Shown here one piece after another: positions 42,304 to 54,600 of a DNA stretch of 64,000 bases. The notes below the pieces were generated by a model. It did no database searches and was not told where the DNA came from. It was given only the letters and a program-made list of their open reading frames with translations. The stretch covers positions 22,513,128 through 22,577,127 of the forward strand of contig CM022672.1 of NCBI GenBank assembly GCA_012295275.1, in the 5' to 3' direction. How positions within the stretch are numbered: the first letter of the stretch is position 1; each line of letters begins with the position of its first letter. Both the position numbers and the translations under genes were made by a program. Source of the stretch: Chrysomallon squamiferum. Its lineage: Eukaryota; Mollusca; Gastropoda; Neomphalida; Peltospiridae.

Positions 42304-44243
42304 CTTCAAATGTAACAAATTTTTAAGAAATAAAAATGAATGGGTTTACAACTTATATAAAAGAAATAAAAATAAAAAATAAAAGTAAATAAAGAATTAA
42401 TTAAAAATAAACAATGTACTTAAATTAATAATTTAAAGATAAATAAATAATTTCAATTAATCAATAAATAAAAGGTTAAATAAATCAGTTAATTAAATAA
42501 ACAGATAACTTATTAATTAAATAAATAAATAAACAGCAAACAAAGAAAGGGATGAAGAATGCAAAAGGAATGAAAAAGAAATCAGATGAAATTAAAGAAT
42601 GAAAAAAAAAAGAAAGTAAGAAACCAAAAAAAGATAAAATTATTAATTTTTATTAAAAATAAATTATTATTAAGGTTGCCAACCATTTTATCTTCTATGT
42701 CATTTTTTAAAACTTATTTATTTTTATCATATTTGTAATAGAAATTACTAGATAAATGTTCTTGTATTTTTGATTAGCCCCAAATTTTCTGAAAAAGAAA
42801 ACAAATCATCTGATAACTATTTGCAGTGGAAGATTCAGCTTTTCAGAGGAGACAGGAAGACATCATTGCCACTGATAACACTTTCAGTATGAAAGTTCTG
42901 TAATAATGAACAGCATAAACACAATCAGTTCACTTTCTGTTTTTCTGTAAGGGCTGGATTAAATTAATGCATCATCAGCAGCATAAATTATAATAGGGAC
43001 ATTAAATTAATAAAAAAAAAAAAGACACATGAAATAATTTGTTTATGTTGTACCTAAAAGCGATAACTGATATATCAATTTAAAAATACATAAACCAAAC
43101 AACGATTGCAAAGAAATATGAATAATAAACACCATTTTGAGAATAATTTTATTATTAGGACATGCTAGATGAAAAAATGACAAAATATGAATAAACAAAA
43201 TAATTTTTTTAGTTTTTGACACAACAATTTAAAAAAATGTATTTTTTTCAGATAAATGTTTCAGGTTTTCTGCAAAAAGAAGTGCATGTATACAGATAAC
43301 ATAACAATAATGCATAACATAAACTCTTTAGACACATGGTTTATAAAACTTCATTTTGTTATTTTTAATTATCACATATCTTTTTTCGTTCTGTCCTAAC
43401 ATGTTTAGGAAGATTCTGTATTAAAAACTATTTGTGTTAGGGTTTCCCTATTTGGAATACATATATTTAGAAACAAACACTACAAAATGACAGAAATAAA
43501 ATCTTGAAAAAATTAACTATTTTTTGGAGATGTTCATGAAATAAAAAAATATATTTTAAAAAAGCCAAGAATGAAAGTAAACCAGTATTTTTTTTTTTTT
43601 TTTTTATGGCAACAAAAGGGGATTATTTCCATCAAGTTTCAGTTCTGTCATATAAAAAATAACAATTTTTTTTTTTTTTTTTCCACGTCCCCTTAAATCC
43701 TTTATGTTCTAAGGCGTAAAGGCCACAGCATCCCTTATCGTCATGACAAAATAAATATTTAATGCTGGGCCTTTGAAAGCATGGGGACCGTGGCACATGC
43801 TACTTTTGCCACTAGGTTAATCTGGCACTGCATCTAGTATTGTGAACTCAATTTGTAACCATTCTTTCTTCTGCTATCACTTGAAAAATAAGCAGGTATA
43901 CAGGTGAGTAAGCAAGCAAGCAAGTAAGTAAATAAATAAAATAAAAAATAAAATAAAATAAAAGAAATAAAATCTTTGAAAAAAATTGGACTAGTGAAAC
44001 AATTTGTATATAAATTTTAGTAACAAAAGTTAGTAAATGAAATAAAGACAGAAAAATAAATAGTAAATTGTAAACATTATAATTAGTAAACAAAATTGAA
44101 CAAATTTCACTGGAAAAGCTATTTGTCTATTATTTTTATAATTTATATATATATAAAATCAATTCAGTCAGATCTGTAATGAATAAATGATGAAGATTTT
44201 TATTTGTTAATGTATAAACAAGTTTGAACATTTCCAAAAACAT

Positions 44244-44247
<4 letters not shown>

Positions 44248-44290
<43 letters not shown>

Positions 44291-44314
44291 TAATAATAAT
44301 AATAATAATAATAA
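44248..44314. repeat. (AAT)n microsatellite
   Basis: About 22 units with one break. A second aat tract lies at 44434-44458. Confidence 0.95.
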
Positions 44315-44432
44315 ACACATCTATAATCTGAATGTACATACACATACCTACAAAAGTAACTTAAGTTACTGAAACAAAACTCAAAACATTCAAACCGACT
44401 AGTCACTAACAAAATTAATATAGATTTTTTAC

Positions 44433-44463
<31 letters not shown>

Positions 44464-45238
44464 AAATAAAAGAATAAAAATAAAAATAAAATAAATAAGT
44501 AAACTTATACCTCTTTTAAATTTGCTTTTTATTTTCAAAAACACTTTAAAAAAAAACTGATCATAACTGAAATATTACCTGATTTCCAAAGATCAGAAAA
44601 AATAAAAATAAAATAAAATAACCCTAACACAATCCACATACAAATACATTTTACAGCAAGATTTTTTAACCATACATATAAAAAAGATTTTAAATTCATA
44701 AATAACAATAAATTTTGTTTCAGAAAATAATCTTGTTTTTCAATCAATGATTCATTTCTTTTGTATAAATATTGTTATATTATATTTTAAAATATTAAAT
44801 GATCAATATAGTAAAGGAACATGGTATTATTGCAAGTAGTCATAAATATATTATCTTTTAAAACCATATTGCAGTTTCTGTTTCAAATAATATTATCAGT
44901 TTGTTCAGAAAATAATAATAATAAAATCTTTTATTGGCAAAACAAAAAAGCAAAAAAGATAATATTTCTTGAATATAGTGGAATTGAAACTATCAAATAA
45001 TGTGACAAATTAACAAGTGAATGTTCTTCAGTTGTACATAAAAATGTGAAGTGTCAATAAAAATATGATAAAAACTAAATCACAGAATCATTAAATAAAA
45101 CAAATTTAATTATATCTGTAGTCTGTATTTTTCTCAATATAAATGTTTTCTTTTATTATTTAACTTTAAACTGAGACCTACAGAATTACCATGGAAATAT
45201 TTCAACAATACAGGTATATACATTTGGTTATGAGAGTG

Positions 45239-45239
45239 A

Positions 45240-45289
<50 letters not shown>
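45239..45289. repeat. (TG)n microsatellite
   Basis: About 24 TG units. Confidence 0.95.
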
Positions 45290-46406
45290 AATGGATATCT
45301 ATCATTTTCATTTTAAAATATATCTTTAATGACTTTTAACAAATAAACTAAATAATTACGTCAGATATTAGTTTTAAAAAAAGGTGTGTGTGTGTCTGTG
45401 TCTGTCCTGTTTTGTAGTCTTAACAAATGCTGTCACAAAAAGCTCCAGCAATGTCATTTTTACATGTGTGAACGAACATATTTTCATTTTATTAAGATAC
45501 AAAGAAACAGGTATGCCATTATAAACAATATCAACAACATTATTTGCATGTTTGTGAAAGCATTTGTCCATGTGTTTGCCTAATTAAATCTATCTTTTTC
45601 AACAGATCATTAACAGTTTAATATCAAAGATTAACAAAATCTGCATATATTTTTGCAAGTATGTAACACATACACAACAACAAGTAATATGCTACAAATA
45701 TTTTTTTAAAACAAAGTTGTTTGATCAGTTAAGGCAAATAACAGCACCAGAGATAAAATGTTAACTAATTCACTATACAATCTAGTTTCAAATGTTCTCT
45801 CAGGTTGATAAGATTCATTAAAATATTAATTCATTTAATATGAATAGTTGGGGGAATATTTGAACTTTTATTGAGATTTGTTTTGTATAAAAAGTATGGT
45901 AACAGCAAACTCATGAGATAAACCAAGATTTTAATGATTGCACAAAAGGATCAGATGCGTATCATGAATCATTCTCATTAAAAAAAAATAATAATAATAA
46001 ATAAAAAAATATATATATATGAATCAATAAATATTAAAATAATTGTCAGAACTACATTTCTACATGTAAATTTTTGTAATTCTTTTGATATTTTTAGGCA
46101 TACACAGACAAATTAAATAACATACATACGATTTAAAAATATTTTTAATCTGCCATATTAATGAAAGACTAGTATTAACTGCAGAGTACAATAATATAAT
46201 GCACCTTTGTCTTTTAAAAAATATTCTTGTTTATTTTTTACGTGTTATCATTTACCTATTTACAAAATTTTATGTTTGCTTGACAACAATATAAAATTAT
46301 TTTTTCATTAAAAAAATAAAAATAAGAAATATAAAAAGAAGAATAAAAGTTATGTACAAGTTCCAGTCAGATAAACCATTTCAGATAATGCCACAAACAA
46401 ATGTTG

Positions 46407-46407
<1 letters not shown>

Positions 46408-46444
<37 letters not shown>
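46408..46444. repeat. Poly(T), 37 bases
   Basis: Longest homopolymer seen in the window; a poly(A) run follows at about 46507-46529. Confidence 0.95.
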
Positions 46445-46451
<7 letters not shown>

Positions 46452-48266
46452 GTTCTGAAGTTAGTTTCTTCATCATTTAAACATATTTCTGGTTAAAAAC
46501 AACAACAAAAAAAAAAAAAAAAAAAAAAACAGGACATCACAGAATTGGTGCATAATGTTTTTATAAAATTAAACTAATATTTTGGAATAAGAGCATACAG
46601 ATACAAAATACTGACTGAATGAAATTTTGATAAAATACTTTAGAACAGTTCAATTTTGATATCTTTCAGATATTTGATCAGTATGCAGCTCATTTCAAAA
46701 CAATAAATCAATGGTTATATGAAAGTGGTTATTTATTTATTAAAATTATTTATTTCATTTTATTTTTAATTTATTTATTGATTTACATACATTTATTTTT
46801 ATTTTTATGCACTTAAGATCTTCTGACACTAACCCCTTGGTTTGTAGTTTCAAACTGACATATTGTGCATTCCATTAATTACTCAGTCTGTATACTAAAT
46901 TTTGATCCATGTATCATTGAATGGTCAGTCAGTCTGTCAGGGATTTTTCACCATTTCATGAATAAAATAGATGACAAAAAAAAAAAAAAAAATGTCATAC
47001 TCATGAATCTGCAAAAGCTTCTTAATAAAACATCTGACTTTATTAGCAGTAAAGATTAGACATACAAAAACCAAACAAAACATTTAAAAAAATAATAATA
47101 TATTGTACACATTAATGAAAATTACACTTTAACTAAATATAAAGCTATCATCATTATTATTATTAAACATCATTATTAATATTTCAGTTATAAACCTAAC
47201 TGCCTGCAGCTAAGATTTATTTGAGCACAATGTTTTCTAAAATAAACTGTTAAAAATAAGTTATTAATTCATTTCCTCCTACTCTAATATCATAAAACAT
47301 CCGGCTTTTATTAGTACCTGAGTTAAGTAATATGCCATATGTGACTAGAACAGAAAATAACAAGTATGTTAGTTGTAATATTAGTGTTATCAGTGTAACA
47401 TTAACATGTTTCTATATATATATACTAAACTCCACAAAACAAAAGTGTGTTATAATTTTACTATTTTGATTATGTTTGATGACTGTTAGAGCAAATCATG
47501 AGTTTGACTGAAGTTATAACCAAATCTCAGTTTCCCCACTTATATTAGACAATCATGAAGCAAAATTATCATTTAATTCTACCACAGAACAATTTTTTTT
47601 TAATTAAATAATGATGTCCACTTGAGTAGTGAAGAGATTAAATATAATTCATTATAAATGAAGCTATGTTAATAATAAGTATGATAAATTTAGGTTTTAA
47701 ACTGCTATAAAAATTATTTTCTATTTAATGCTTTAATATTATATATATTATATAACCAAGGCAAAGTAACATTTAAAAGTTTAATCATGAAACAAGATAT
47801 AATGAAAAAAAAATATATATATGAATAAAAAAATTTCCACTAAAATAATCACATCTTAACTTGCTTCAGGTTTAAAAAGAAAGAAAGAGAAAAAAGATAA
47901 TAATAATAATAATAATAATACAAAATAACAATGAAAATCGTCCTTTTTCTTAAAAGACTTTGGTAACCTAAATGTAATAATATAAATTTTAAGTACATGA
48001 AAACATCACACACACACACACACAGAAACTATTAAACACTACAATCTCCATGCAGAAGACTGCATATTGCAGCTAGTCCCCCTACTGACAGCCTTTGTAC
48101 ATCTCTCTGGACTTATATCCATGACAAAAAGTTTTGTTAAATAAAACAGATAAATAAAAATTAGAGGGAATTATTTTTTACTTATATGGCATCTGGCAGT
48201 GCTTGTTTTACCATACAAGTGAAATTTTCTGAAATAACCAAACAGAATTTTTTTTTAGTTTTGTGT

Positions 48267-48406
48267 ATGCTGGGTAATAATATTTCAGAAATAATGAGAA
48301 ACTTGAGTAAATTCTGAGTAACATCTATTCTGAGTTATGGTGGGTAATATTTCAGAAACAATGAGAAACTGAAGTAAATTCCAAATTACGTCTATTCACA
48401 GTTATG
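48267..48406. repeat. 70-bp tandem duplication near the kinase stop codon
   Basis: tgggtaat...atttcagaaa(t/c)aatgagaaac recurs at 48271 and 48341. It lies 110-250 bases past the stop codon, so it is probably in the 3' UTR. Confidence 0.8.
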
Positions 48407-48518
48407 ACTGGTTGATGAGGATATACTCTGGCTGTGAGGAGGGGACTAAATGTATTTTATATTATAAATAATTAATTATCTGAAGTCTTGTCTACTCAAT
48501 GTGTAGACAAAGTTGATG

Positions 48519-48619
48519 TCAGGAATTGACATTCGGTGGACTTTCTGAGAGGTTTCTTGGCATTTCGGTTGGTAATGTGATTGGAATCCGCAATGTACTA
48601 AGTGGATCAGATACATAAC
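48519..48619 (-). CDS. TNNI3K: TNNI3K-like exon 21: C-terminus and stop
   Basis: 101 bp coding. [20 protein letters not shown], then [13 protein letters not shown] and TGA (48519-48521). GYVSDP is shared with the C-terminus of vertebrate TNNI3K and confirms the end of the gene. Confidence 0.9.
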
Positions 48620-51600
48620 CTGAAAATAACACATAAATTAAATTAAATTAAATTAAATGAAATTATAATTTTAAAAATTAAAATGTTTTTCAGTAATTCT
48701 ACAATAATTCTCTTACTGAAGTATTTGATAGGTACAGCTTTCATTATTTTGCTATTTTTTTCAACAATAACTGGTTTTAGAAACATATTTACAAAAGAGT
48801 TACTGCAGACAAATTTGATTTGAAAGGAATCATAAATTAATATTACGGTTTTATAATAAAATAATGGATAACAGACTTCATTCTATTATAAAACTGTAGA
48901 ATTTTGACAAACTATTTCTGATAAATGGGTGTATAAAATTACTGTTCCTGCTTACTGTTATATGAGATAAATATTATTATTATTTAAAATAAATATTACT
49001 ATTACTTAAAATAAATATTAGTTACTTAAAATAAATATTACTATTATTTGAAATAAATATTACTACTATTTAAAATAAATATTATCATTATTAAAAATAA
49101 ATATTACTATTATTTTAAAAATAAATATTTCTTACCATTTTTGTCTAGATGTGGAAAAGGAAGTCTTCTTCTTATTTCATCACCAGATGCATGACTAAAT
49201 GTCAAAATCATAAAAACATAATTACGTTTGGTCAAATAGGTAAATAAACCAGTATTAATTCTTCAAAAATAAATGTAGTGTAATGATAACATTCAGAAAA
49301 ATAGATACATTCGATGTTATTAGCAAAAAAAAAATAAAAATAAAAATGTTTTGGGGCAGTATTTCATAAAATGTAAAGTTCTTTCTTTTATTTAATTGCA
49401 AACGTTTTGAAAATAAAATCATTATTAAAAAATTTAAATGTATTGTCAACATATATTAATAATTCTAAATTATATATATATATATATATATATAAATATA
49501 AACGAATACAACTCTGGCAGGTCCATGTTATATAAATTTAAGTTGATGTATACAAACATATAAAACAATAACAAATATCATCCAATCAGTAAATTTTATC
49601 TACACTATTACAAAAACCAGATTTCGACAAAATAAACAACAACAACGAGGAACATTACCTGTTACGCGATGCTTCTTGTTCCCAGTGGTTACGTAAAGCT
49701 GACACATGACCAGCCAATGGTGGCGTGGATCTTCCCTCGACATCTGAATCTTGATCTGTTACCATTGGCAACATGTTAGGAAATGACACTGTGGGTCCCG
49801 AGTCAACATTACTGAGCATGGCAACAGTCTGCGAGGCTTTACATTCCTCTAGTGTGGGAAGAATTTCTCGGAAGTCAGGCCTTTCCTGAAGAAAATATTT
49901 TAAAACGTTTTTTTAATCTATGTAATTGTTGATCCTGTTTTCAGTAACCTATTCTGTATAATTATTTTTCATTAAATGACTGTTAAAAAGATATTTTTCT
50001 GTAGCTTAAACACAAGTTTCAAGTTACATTTTGTTAAAAGAAGAGAAAAAGGCAAAAGAGAAAAAAAAAATAATTATCAGTTTTTTAAAAAAAAAAAGAT
50101 TTTATAAATTGAGTATCTGTTTAACAACACCCTGAATAATTTTTGTTTCTAGTCAATAATTGTAAAGCCTTAAACACATGAGACTTTTTATGTAAAAAAA
50201 GAATATGAAATGCTGAAATAAGAAATATATTGATCAGTAAATAAGATGATATTGTCACCTCTGCATTATTGTGCCAGCACTTCTGCAGCACGGCCACAAT
50301 GGGTTTTGGAAACGTTATTGCAATCGGAGGTCGTGTGTTATGGTAGGCCATCTCTGCTGCTGCTGCAGCTAAAACAAAACACACAACAAATTTAACTCAT
50401 TAATAAACTGTTTGTAACACTGGTTACTGTCAGAAAATTTTCTAAAATTTATTTTGTTTTATTCAAAGTTTTTGAAAAAAAAAAAAAAAACGATTTATTA
50501 AGGCTGTTTATAGAACAGAAAAAATCTCAGAAATACATTTTTTAACCTCTCCTTGATCTTCACTGATGTTTATGGTATCGATTTTCCATTGTTTAGCAAA
50601 TTTACTCATTCGGTCTAGATTTTCTTTTTATGTTTTCTATATGAAACAACATCACACAAAAAAACTAAAAATTAAAAAAAAAATTAAAAATGCAATCCCC
50701 ATGAGTTCTATAGTTAAAACAATTACCAAACTTTATTATTAGCAAATGAAAAAGACCAACAACTTTCTAATATATTTGCAAGCGCCTTTGTATGTGTCAC
50801 TGAATATAAATATTACGACACTTACCTGGTTTAAGGTGAGCAAATGGCAGCTCACCAGACAACAGCTCCCACAACACGAGTGAGTAACTGAACACATCAG
50901 CCTTTATACTGTACTTAGTGCACTGTGTAAATATCTCTGGAGCCATCCAGCGCAAATTCTGAAATATGTTGTTTTTTAACAATTAAATAAGTGATATATT
51001 TACATACTTTCAAGTTTTGTTTTATGATATTGGGCAGTTGCATACAGAGACATACACTCGTACATACATTAACACACACACACACATACATACATTACAC
51101 ATATAAATATATACATATATAAATATAAACACAAAAACACACACATGTTAACAACCATTGGTTTCATTAAAAGATATATTTTATTGTTTTTTTTAATTTC
51201 AGATATTAAAATTAAACTTTCATCTTTAATTATAATAAAACAGTAATGAAGTTTTCTACCCCTGGTTGTTTTGTCATGTTATCTTCTTCAGATCTTAAAA
51301 ACCTGGATTCTGAAATAGCAAAGTAAAATGACATGTATAACACACACATACACACAAATAGTATTAAAAATACCCAAAATTATTTCAATTTCTATTAATA
51401 TCACCAGCAATTTTATATATTCTTTTTTTTTTAAATTTTTGTCATCTTTTCCAAATCATCGTTCTCAGGGTAGAAAAATTAACTAATTTAATAAATAATT
51501 TTAAAATTAATTTATTTAGGTATAAGAATCACATTTAAATTAAAGTTTTAAAAACAAAAATAAAATAATTCTACAGTTTAAAAAGCAAGAGAAAAGTTTT

Positions 51601-54600
51601 ATACCTAAGTATATATTAAAAACAAAATAAATAAATGAACAAGAATAAAATTCCAAAATAAAAATAAAACTAATTTAAAATAAAAAAATTAAAAAAAAAT
51701 AAAAAAATTAAAAACCTCCAAAATCTGCGACAACAGCATGGGCATTTTCATCCAGTAAGATGTTGTGACTGTTAAGATCTCGATGTATGATTGGCTGAGG
51801 CAGGTTGTGAAGATAATCCATACCTTTAGCGACGTCAGTGATGATTGTTAACTTTGACTGAATATCCAGCAATCTGAAAATAAAAGTTATCTGTAGCTAG
51901 TACATGTAGCTTTAACAAACTATTTTATGTCATGGTGTAATGTTATATGATTTGAACAGATGTCTTGTTTAATGTATTTATAATTTTTCTTCTAAAAAAA
52001 ATTATAACATTTCTTTCATATAAAGATGTATTAAAATTTTTATGACAATGAAGCTTTCCGGATGTAAATTTTTACATATTCTGAATATTTTCCTCTGATT
52101 AAGCATTAATAAATTCTTCATATTGTACACATACAAACACACACTCACACACACACAATGAATTAAATAATAACTGATTATCAATTAAATTTTTATGATT
52201 TTATAATCTAAATACATTTGATTTTGTGACAGAAAAATGCATTCAGGTATTGTAAGTAATACAATCTTTAAGCAGAATAAAAGCTGTATAATCACAAAAA
52301 TTTAATTTTTTTTTTTTAAAAAGCTTCTAAAGGTGTGAACATACAGATGAGTTTTATTAAATTTAAGATATTTGTAAACATTATTTTTTACCTTTTCTGT
52401 TCATGAAGTAATCCAAACAGTGATCCACCACACACATATTGAGTAACAATAGCAAATTGCTGGAATAAAAATATAATAAAAAATAAAAATTAAAAAAAAT
52501 AAAAATAAAAAAAAAAAATAAAAATAAAAATAAAATTAAAAAACAAACAAATAATAAATAGAAATAGAAATATTTAACAGCCATATTTCAGTGACATCAG
52601 GCATCATATCAAATATATTTTTAAAATTAATTCAGTTATTTATAATATAAATATTTAAAAGTTAAAATAAAATTCAGAATTACCTAAAACATAAGTAATT
52701 AATTCCAAAATCACAATATATGTAAATAAAATAACATAAAATATTTCATATAAAACTGATGTAAGTTTTACTATTTCAAGAAAAATTTTAACTTTTGATG
52801 GTCAAATTACTTTCTTTAAATTAAGAGTTATGATGTTAATTACTAAATTGAACTCAAATGAGGTGCACAGTATTTTCTATGATAGTTCATGATATTCTCC
52901 CATACAAATGAAATCAATAGAATGTCCAAAATGAAGTGGGTGTGTGGGTGATAGATTGTGTGCAGTTGTATTTATAATGTACACACAGACACACACACAC
53001 TTTACTATATTAATTCATAAATATTTAGAAATAAGAGAAAATGACATATTACTTACACTAGGTTCATCTATACATGCACCAATAAAGCTGATTACATAAT
53101 TATTCTTCAGCTGAGCAAGAATAGCAACTTCTCGACAAAACATGTCCACATCTGACTTTGCACCAAATGAAGTAGCACGATATCTGAAAACAAAAAATAA
53201 ACAACATATATATAGGTATATAGTAGGTATGTAGGTATGTAGGTAGTAGGTATGTATGTATGTATGTAGGTAGGTAGGTAGATAAGTAGGTAGGGTGAAC
53301 TTTGACATAAAAGCATGACCACACACAACATACATGTTTATACAGTTCATGAATGTAACTGAACTTCATATAGCTAACAATCATTACAAGTATTTCAAAT
53401 AAATTATATTAAAAAAAACAAAAAAAAAAAAAAAATAATAATTAAAAAATCAGAGCAATATTCTAGACATTTTAATGACACATTCAGAATGTATTAATTA
53501 TGTAAATTTCAGTTATAAATAACTTCTGTGTATGTTATTAAATAATTATAACATTAAATTGAACATTAATTAATATATCAGTTATAAATAAATTAACTAT
53601 GTACTATGTTCATTAATTACTATACTGAACCTATACATCATCAACTAATTATGAAATAATAATTGCTAAATTTAATATTAATTATATATCAGTTGTAACT
53701 ATAGTAACCATGCATATTAATTGGCTATATTTGAACCTATGTATGTAATTAAGACATTTTAAAAGCTAAATTGAACATTCTTTGTAATTTACCTTTATAC
53801 ACTCACACACGTGTTTGTGTGTATATTAATCATATATATATTTCAGTTACAAAATAAATTCTATCTATGTATATTATTATCTAAATATGATGTTATTACT
53901 GCTAAACTGAATGTTCTTTGAAAGTTACCTTTTCACTGCCACTGTTTTGCCTTTGCACTTTCCCTTGTAGACTTTCCCAAACGACCCACTGCCTATAGTG
54001 TCCTGTAACTCAATGTCTGTGATCTGAAGCTGAAAATGATGGGACAGATTTGCCCTCAGTTGTAGTACATCAATTTTCTCTGAAAACATTAAAATTTTAA
54101 AAATAAATATAAAGAAATCAACAGAAAATATTATTATTATTTTATAATTTATTTTAAAAAAAAAACTTTTTGTAATTTATAGTGATGCTCTGACTATGTT
54201 TATAAATTCAAAACTTCATGTAATAAAAACTCCCACATTGAACAAAAATTATTTTATTAATTGTTATTTATATTTTATTTTAAACAAAAAAGAACATGCT
54301 TATCTTTGAACTCTTTGAGATTCATAAATTAAAAACCAAACAATTAATTCAGTGATAGATCATGCGGCGAAACAGAGGAGAAGACAGATTATATGTGAAA
54401 TCAACTATTCAACATTATCTTTTCTCCCAAATCTACCAAGATTTTTATTTATTTTATCTGTTTAATCAATTTATCTTTTGGATTATTTGTTAAAAAAAAA
54501 AAAAAAAAAAAATATAAAAAATTTTCCCAAATAATTTCCTCATAACCATTTTTCTCCTTTTCATCAAACCTTTATTTATACATATATTAATTTACTCAGT

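Larger units (their letters stand above)
38100..48518. other. Intergenic region between collagen 5' end and kinase 3' end
   Basis: About 10.4 kb dominated by A/T homopolymers and (CA)n, (GA)n, (TG)n and (AAT)n tracts. Two stretches are more complex: 38990-39270 and 43685-43850. I recognise no coding sequence or RNA gene. The lower-coordinate side of the kinase stop codon (from 48518 down) must include its 3' UTR; the nearest AATAAA on the minus strand that I see is at 47307-47312. Confidence 0.6.

Noticed and set aside
42059-42382. 107-codon plus-strand open frame with a Cys-Val run
   Set aside because: Its end is the (TG)n microsatellite and the first part has no recognisable motif or splice partners.
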